Below are positions 11,614 through 14,753 of a DNA stretch of 14,753 nt, in pieces. The position numbers and the translations under genes are program-made. The stretch lies in contig JBLMWU010000025.1 of assembly GCA_050257395.1 (NCBI GenBank), forward strand, positions 1 to 14,753, given 5' to 3'. The stretch is from JAIRTY01 sp050257395. GTDB lineage: Bacteria; Actinomycetota; Actinomycetes; Streptosporangiales; Streptosporangiaceae. The notes beneath the pieces were generated by a model that was not told where the DNA came from, ran no database searches, and worked only from the letters and a program-made list of their open reading frames with translations. Each line of letters opens with the position of its first letter. Positions within the stretch are counted from its first letter, which is position 1.

Positions 11614-13224
11614 TCACGCCGCCTTCGGCGACCGGCTGGCGACCGTGGCCGCCAGCCCGGCTCCGAGCACGGCCAGCGCGCCCAGGAACACCAGCCCGCC
11701 GGCGGCGGGCAGTTCCAGGTAGGGCCGCCCGAACGCCCCGAACACCGACAGCCGTCCCGTCCAGCCCGGCCAGCCGAACAGCTGCGCCAGGTAGGTCAGC
11801 AGGTAGGACGCGGCGACGAGGACCGCGAGCAGGGTGACGGCGAGCCCGCTGCGCAGCCAGGCCACCACCAAGGCCGCGACCCCGCCGAGGGCCGCCCCCA
11901 GCAGGACGGTGACGATGGCGAGCCGCAGCAGCCCGGGGCCGGACAGCGGGGCGCCCACGGCTGCGGCCCCGATGACGAGCCCGGTGACCGAGCCGGCCGT
12001 GATGACCAGCACCCCGGCGAGCAGCGCCGCGAGCCGCTCGCCGACCAGCCGGGGCCACGACACCGGGGCGGCCAGCACCAGTTCCACGCGTCCCTGCCGC
12101 AGGTCGGCCACCCAGGCGGCTGCCCGGGTGATCACGAAGGCGGCCACCACCGGGGCGACGATCTCCGCGGCGAACGACAGGTATTGCTCCGCGGGGGCGT
12201 GGCCGGGCTGGGTGCCGAACCAGTTCCGGACGAGCCCCAGCCGGTCCCACAGGTCCACCACCCCCGGTTCGAGCCAGGCCATCACGCCCATGGCGAAGGC
12301 GGTGGCGGCCGCCCACGCGAGCAGCCCGTACCGCTCCCGGACCAGGGCCGCTGTCCAGTACGCCCGCAGCAGCGGGCGCTGTACCTGCCCGGCGGCGCGG
12401 GGCCGGCGGGCCCGCCGGGCCCACAGCGGCGCCGCGTAGTCGCGCCGGCGGAACGCCCACGCCGCCGTGCCGAGCAAGAGCGCGGTCATCACCACCAGGG
12501 CGGCCGCCGCGGGCAGGTCGAACCCGTAACCCGGCACGAGCGCCCGGGACCGGCCGAAGTAGAAGAACGGGGACAGGAACCGGGCGCCGCGCAGCGGCCC
12601 CGTCTTCTCCCACACGTTGGTGAACACGTACAGGCCGGTGACCACCAGCGCCGTGAGGCCGCCCGCGGCCCGGGTGCTCACCATCAGCTGGGACAGCAGC
12701 AGGCCGAGTGCGAACGCGGGAAGCGCGCACAGGCCGGCCGCGGCGGCCGTGATGAGAGCGCCGCCGGTGTCCGCCGCACCCCCCGCGGCCATCGACACGG
12801 CGAGCCCGAGGCCCACCCCGGCGCTGATGAGTGCCACGGCCAGCAGCGAGCCGGCGGTCCGGTCGCCGAGCACTCCGGCCCGGGACCGCCCGGTGGCCAG
12901 GACCACCTCCAGCGAACGGCGGTTCTCCAGCCCGCGCACGGCCCGCGTCCCCAGGATGCCCGCGTAAAGGCTGAGGAAGAGCACGAACAGGGTGACGTTG
13001 TGATACGTGACGTAGCCGCCCAGGGTGTCCAGGCGCTCGGCGGGCCACCGCAGCAGCCGCAGCGCTTCGGTGGCCGCCGCCATGCTGGCCGCCAGCGCCC
13101 TGGCGCCGCCGCGGAACCGCGCCACTTCGCTGGCGAACCCGGCCGCGATCGCGTACATCGCCAGGCTGCCGCCGGCCGCCCAGACCGCGATCCCGACCCG
13201 GTGCGAGCGGACGGTGTCAAACAC
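11614..13224 (-). CDS. ABC transporter permease (polyketide-antibiotic-exporter-like)
   Basis: A 536-aa, strongly hydrophobic protein with roughly twelve predicted membrane segments in two homologous-looking halves split near the charged stretch RRARRPRAAGQVQRP (about 287-301). The size and two-half layout fit the COG3559 group (putative exporters of polyketide antibiotics), which pair with a separate ATPase. The segment FLSLYAGILGTRAVRGLENR followed by RSLEVVLATGRSR resembles the cytoplasmic coupling region of such permeases, and a similar LRQGRVELVLAAPVSWPRLV recurs in the second half. The chosen start, GTG 13224, overlaps the ATPase stop by 8 bp (GTGTTTGA); a TTG at 13260 is the alternative. 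The frame further upstream lies within the ATPase gene and is not protein-like. The substrate is unknown. Confidence 0.85.
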   Translation of the reverse strand: MFDTVRSHRVGIAVWAAGGSLAMYAIAAGFASEVARFRGGARALAASMAAATEALRLLRWPAERLDTLGGYVTYHNVTLFVLFLSLYAGILGTRAVRGLENRRSLEVVLATGRSRAGVLGDRTAGSLLAVALISAGVGLGLAVSMAAGGAADTGGALITAAAAGLCALPAFALGLLLSQLMVSTRAAGGLTALVVTGLYVFTNVWEKTGPLRGARFLSPFFYFGRSRALVPGYGFDLPAAAALVVMTALLLGTAAWAFRRRDYAAPLWARRARRPRAAGQVQRPLLRAYWTAALVRERYGLLAWAAATAFAMGVMAWLEPGVVDLWDRLGLVRNWFGTQPGHAPAEQYLSFAAEIVAPVVAAFVITRAAAWVADLRQGRVELVLAAPVSWPRLVGERLAALLAGVLVITAGSVTGLVIGAAAVGAPLSGPGLLRLAIVTVLLGAALGGVAALVVAWLRSGLAVTLLAVLVAASYLLTYLAQLFGWPGWTGRLSVFGAFGRPYLELPAAGGLVFLGALAVLGAGLAATVASRSPKAA

Positions 13225-14173
13225 CAGCCCGTGGCTGGGGAGGGCCTTCGAACTCCGCAAGGAACACCTCCTCGAGCGACAGCTCGTGGCTGTCGAGTTC
13301 GATGACACCCGCCGTGAACAGCGACGCCAGCAGCGGCGCCACCGGGCCACGGACCGCGCAGGTCAGGTGGTGGTCCTCGACGTGCGGCTCGCTGACCCCC
13401 GGGATCTGCCCGAGGTCGGCCTCGCTGAGCTGGCCGGTGAAGACGGCCTCCACCCGGTGGATGCGCAGCGCCCGGAAGTCGGCCAGCGAGCCCACCTGCA
13501 GCAGCCGGCCCGAGCGGATCAGCCCGATCCGGTCGCAGATGAGCTCCACTTCGGACAGCACATGGGAGGACAGGAAGATGGTGCCGCCCCGCGCGGCCGA
13601 CTCCTGCACCAGGCCGCGGAACTCCCGCTGCATCAGCGGGTCCAGGCCGATGGTCGGCTCGTCGAGGACCAGCAGGTCAGGCTCGTGCATGAAGGCCTGG
13701 ATGAGCCCGACCTTCTGCTTGTTCCCGTGCGAGAGGTCGTCGTACTTGCGGCTCAGGTCGAGCTGGAACCGCTCGGCGAGCGCGCTGATCCGCCGGGGGT
13801 CCACGCCGCCGCGCAGCCCGGCGAGCATGCCGATGATGTAGCCGGCGCTCACCCCCGGGAACTGCGGAAGCTCGCCGGGCAGGTAGCCGGCCCGGCGCTT
13901 GATCGCCCGGCTGCCGGCTGCCGCGTCGAGGCCCAGCACGGCGGCCCGGCCGCGGGTCGGCCGGATCAGGTCCATCAGCAGCCGGATGGTCGTCGTCTTG
14001 CCGGCGCCGTTGGGGCCGATGAAGCCGAATACCTCCCCGCGTGCCACGGTCAGGTCCAGCCCGAAGACGCCCCGGCCCCCGCCGTAGTCCTTGGTCAGCC
14101 CCTCGCAGACGATCGCCGGCGGGCCGCCGGCGGGAGCCGGCACTGCGGGGGTTGCGTCCTGCTGCCTGGCCAT
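13217..14173 (-). CDS. ABC transporter ATP-binding protein
   Basis: A 318-aa exporter-type ATPase (CcmA/DrrA-like). Walker A is GPNGAGKT (53-60), the Q-loop region is GYLPGELPQFPGVSAGYIIG (97-115, lacking the usual Q right after Y-L-P), the signature is LSHGNKQKVG (147-156), Walker B is LLVLDEP (167-173), then D-loop GLDP and the H-loop SSHVLSE with H204. The last ~85 residues (HRVEAVFTGQLSEADLGQIP onward, ending SLEEVFLAEFEG) are the C-terminal domain typical of drug-exporter ATPases. The ATG at 14173 gives a sensible start (MARQQDATPAV); the frame extends to 14668, but that extension is non-protein-like and overlaps the divergent gene. Translationally coupled to the permease downstream. Confidence 0.93.
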   Translation of the reverse strand: MARQQDATPAVPAPAGGPPAIVCEGLTKDYGGGRGVFGLDLTVARGEVFGFIGPNGAGKTTTIRLLMDLIRPTRGRAAVLGLDAAAGSRAIKRRAGYLPGELPQFPGVSAGYIIGMLAGLRGGVDPRRISALAERFQLDLSRKYDDLSHGNKQKVGLIQAFMHEPDLLVLDEPTIGLDPLMQREFRGLVQESAARGGTIFLSSHVLSEVELICDRIGLIRSGRLLQVGSLADFRALRIHRVEAVFTGQLSEADLGQIPGVSEPHVEDHHLTCAVRGPVAPLLASLFTAGVIELDSHELSLEEVFLAEFEGPPQPRAGV

Positions 14174-14272
14174 GGCCGCATCATCGCGCCCGCGGGCTCC
14201 GGCTCCCAGGGCCGAACGGGTGCCCCGGGTGGGCCTTCCGGGCCTGCCGGGTAGCAGAGTGGAAGGCAGGTC

Positions 14273-14753
14273 ATGGCGGAACCGGGGGGAGGCGGCATGA
14301 ACCTGCGGGGGGCGGCGCGAGCGGTGGGGGCGGCCGGGCTGGCGGCCGCGGCCGTGCGCTACGCGGCAGCACGGGCCAGCGCCGAGCGGCAGTGGCTGCA
14401 TTGGGGCGAGCACTGGCTCGGCGACATCGGTGAGGTGGACACGGTCTCGATCCTGCCGCTGGTCGAGCGGGTCACCGCCCGGCCTGGGCTGCGCGGCGAG
14501 CCCGGGGTGTCCTACCTGGTCACGGCGGGCACGACCCGGCTGCTGTTCGACACCGGCCTGAACCTGGCGGGCAGCGCGGAATCCGCGCTGGTCACCAACG
14601 CGGCCGCGCTGGGCGCCGACCTGAGCGCGCTGGACGCGGTCGTCATCTCCCACCTGCACCTCGACCACGTGGGCGGGCTGCGCCAGCAGCTGCGGCGGAC
14701 ATTCGCGTTCGCGGCGGCGCCGCTGGAACCGCGCGGCATCCCCGCGTTCGTGC
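14273..14753 (+). CDS. MBL-fold metallo-hydrolase, N-terminal part (runs off the window)
   Basis: A partial protein of about 160 residues, open to the window end. From the inner ATG (14297) it reads MNLRGAARAVGAAGLAAAAV, a short hydrophobic N-terminus that may be a signal or anchor. Next come VSILPLVERVTARPGLRGEP, GVSYLVTAGTTRLLFDTGLN and then DAVVISHLHLDHVGGL, the metallo-beta-lactamase HxHxDH zinc motif. The self-contained strand G-T-T-R-L-L-F-D-T-G-L resembles the COG1237 group (dihydropterin-aminobenzene-phosphate-synthase-like MBL proteins). Two in-frame starts are possible. ATG 14273 has AAGGCAGG upstream, and ATG 14297 has GGGGGAGG just 4 nt away, so I cannot decide. It is divergent from the ABC exporter with about 100 bp between starts. 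Confidence 0.85.
   Translation, partial: MAEPGGGGMNLRGAARAVGAAGLAAAAVRYAAARASAERQWLHWGEHWLGDIGEVDTVSILPLVERVTARPGLRGEPGVSYLVTAGTTRLLFDTGLNLAGSAESALVTNAAALGADLSALDAVVISHLHLDHVGGLRQQLRRTFAFAAAPLEPRGIPAFV

Noticed and set aside
12184..13305. Long + frame opposite the ABC permease
   Set aside because: Charged low-complexity product; the minus frame has regular membrane segments and overlaps its partner ATPase as in operons.
14174..14668. N-terminal extension of the ABC ATPase up to 14668
   Set aside because: The extension is Gln/Arg/Gly-rich nonsense and overlaps the divergent MBL gene with its HxHxDH motif; ATG 14173 gives a normal length.

Overview
This window is very GC-rich, with G or C at most third codon positions, frequent GTG starts and a gene set typical of Actinomycetota: RibD-C/DHFR-fold proteins, a LAL-type LuxR fragment, a caa3-type CtaG and a COG3559-like ABC permease. 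I infer a filamentous or soil actinomycete chromosome. I cannot name the genus from the sequence.

Layout. (1) 1-2100: a DHFR/RibD C-terminal-fold reductase and a metal-dependent amidohydrolase, both on +. (2) 2127-3650: three genes on the minus strand: a second DHFR-fold protein, the C-terminal end of a truncated LuxR/LAL regulator, and a SnoaL-like (NTF2-fold) protein. (3) 3700-4980: a patchwork of broken genes. It holds a MerR gene cut off just after its DNA-binding domain but with an intact promoter/operator, a minus-strand coding scrap, a small intact-looking unknown gene, a remnant of an OmpR-family response-regulator gene (promoter plus about 16 codons), and a scrap of a probable secreted protein. 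(4) 4974-6835: a two-component system (response regulator then sensor kinase, minus strand). (5) 6892-7299: a tyrosinase-like gene with only its first copper-binding half. (6) 7405-10449: an acyl-CoA ligase (minus) divergent from a translationally coupled pair (+), a carboxymuconolactone-decarboxylase-family protein and a 3-hydroxyisobutyrate-dehydrogenase-family protein; together they look like a small catabolic module. (7) 10457-11449: a CtaG membrane protein, convergent with the previous pair. (8) 11614-14173: an ABC exporter (ATPase and permease with overlapping ends), followed by a strong hairpin. (9) 14273-end: the start of a metallo-beta-lactamase-fold hydrolase, divergent from the exporter.

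The most informative signal is non-coding. Two minus-strand promoters, one before the intact response-regulator gene (about 6851-6886) and one before its remnant (about 4615-4650), share the same architecture. Each has two GCTTATC direct repeats (minus-strand reading) 11 bp apart, then exactly 12 bp, then a TANNNT -10 element. This is the geometry expected for an OmpR/PhoB-family activator. It suggests that the regulator controls its own operon, and that the promoter left by a decayed paralogous copy now lies in front of a small unknown gene. I saw no RNA genes, CRISPR arrays, insertion sequences or phage genes, and no clearly new multi-gene system.
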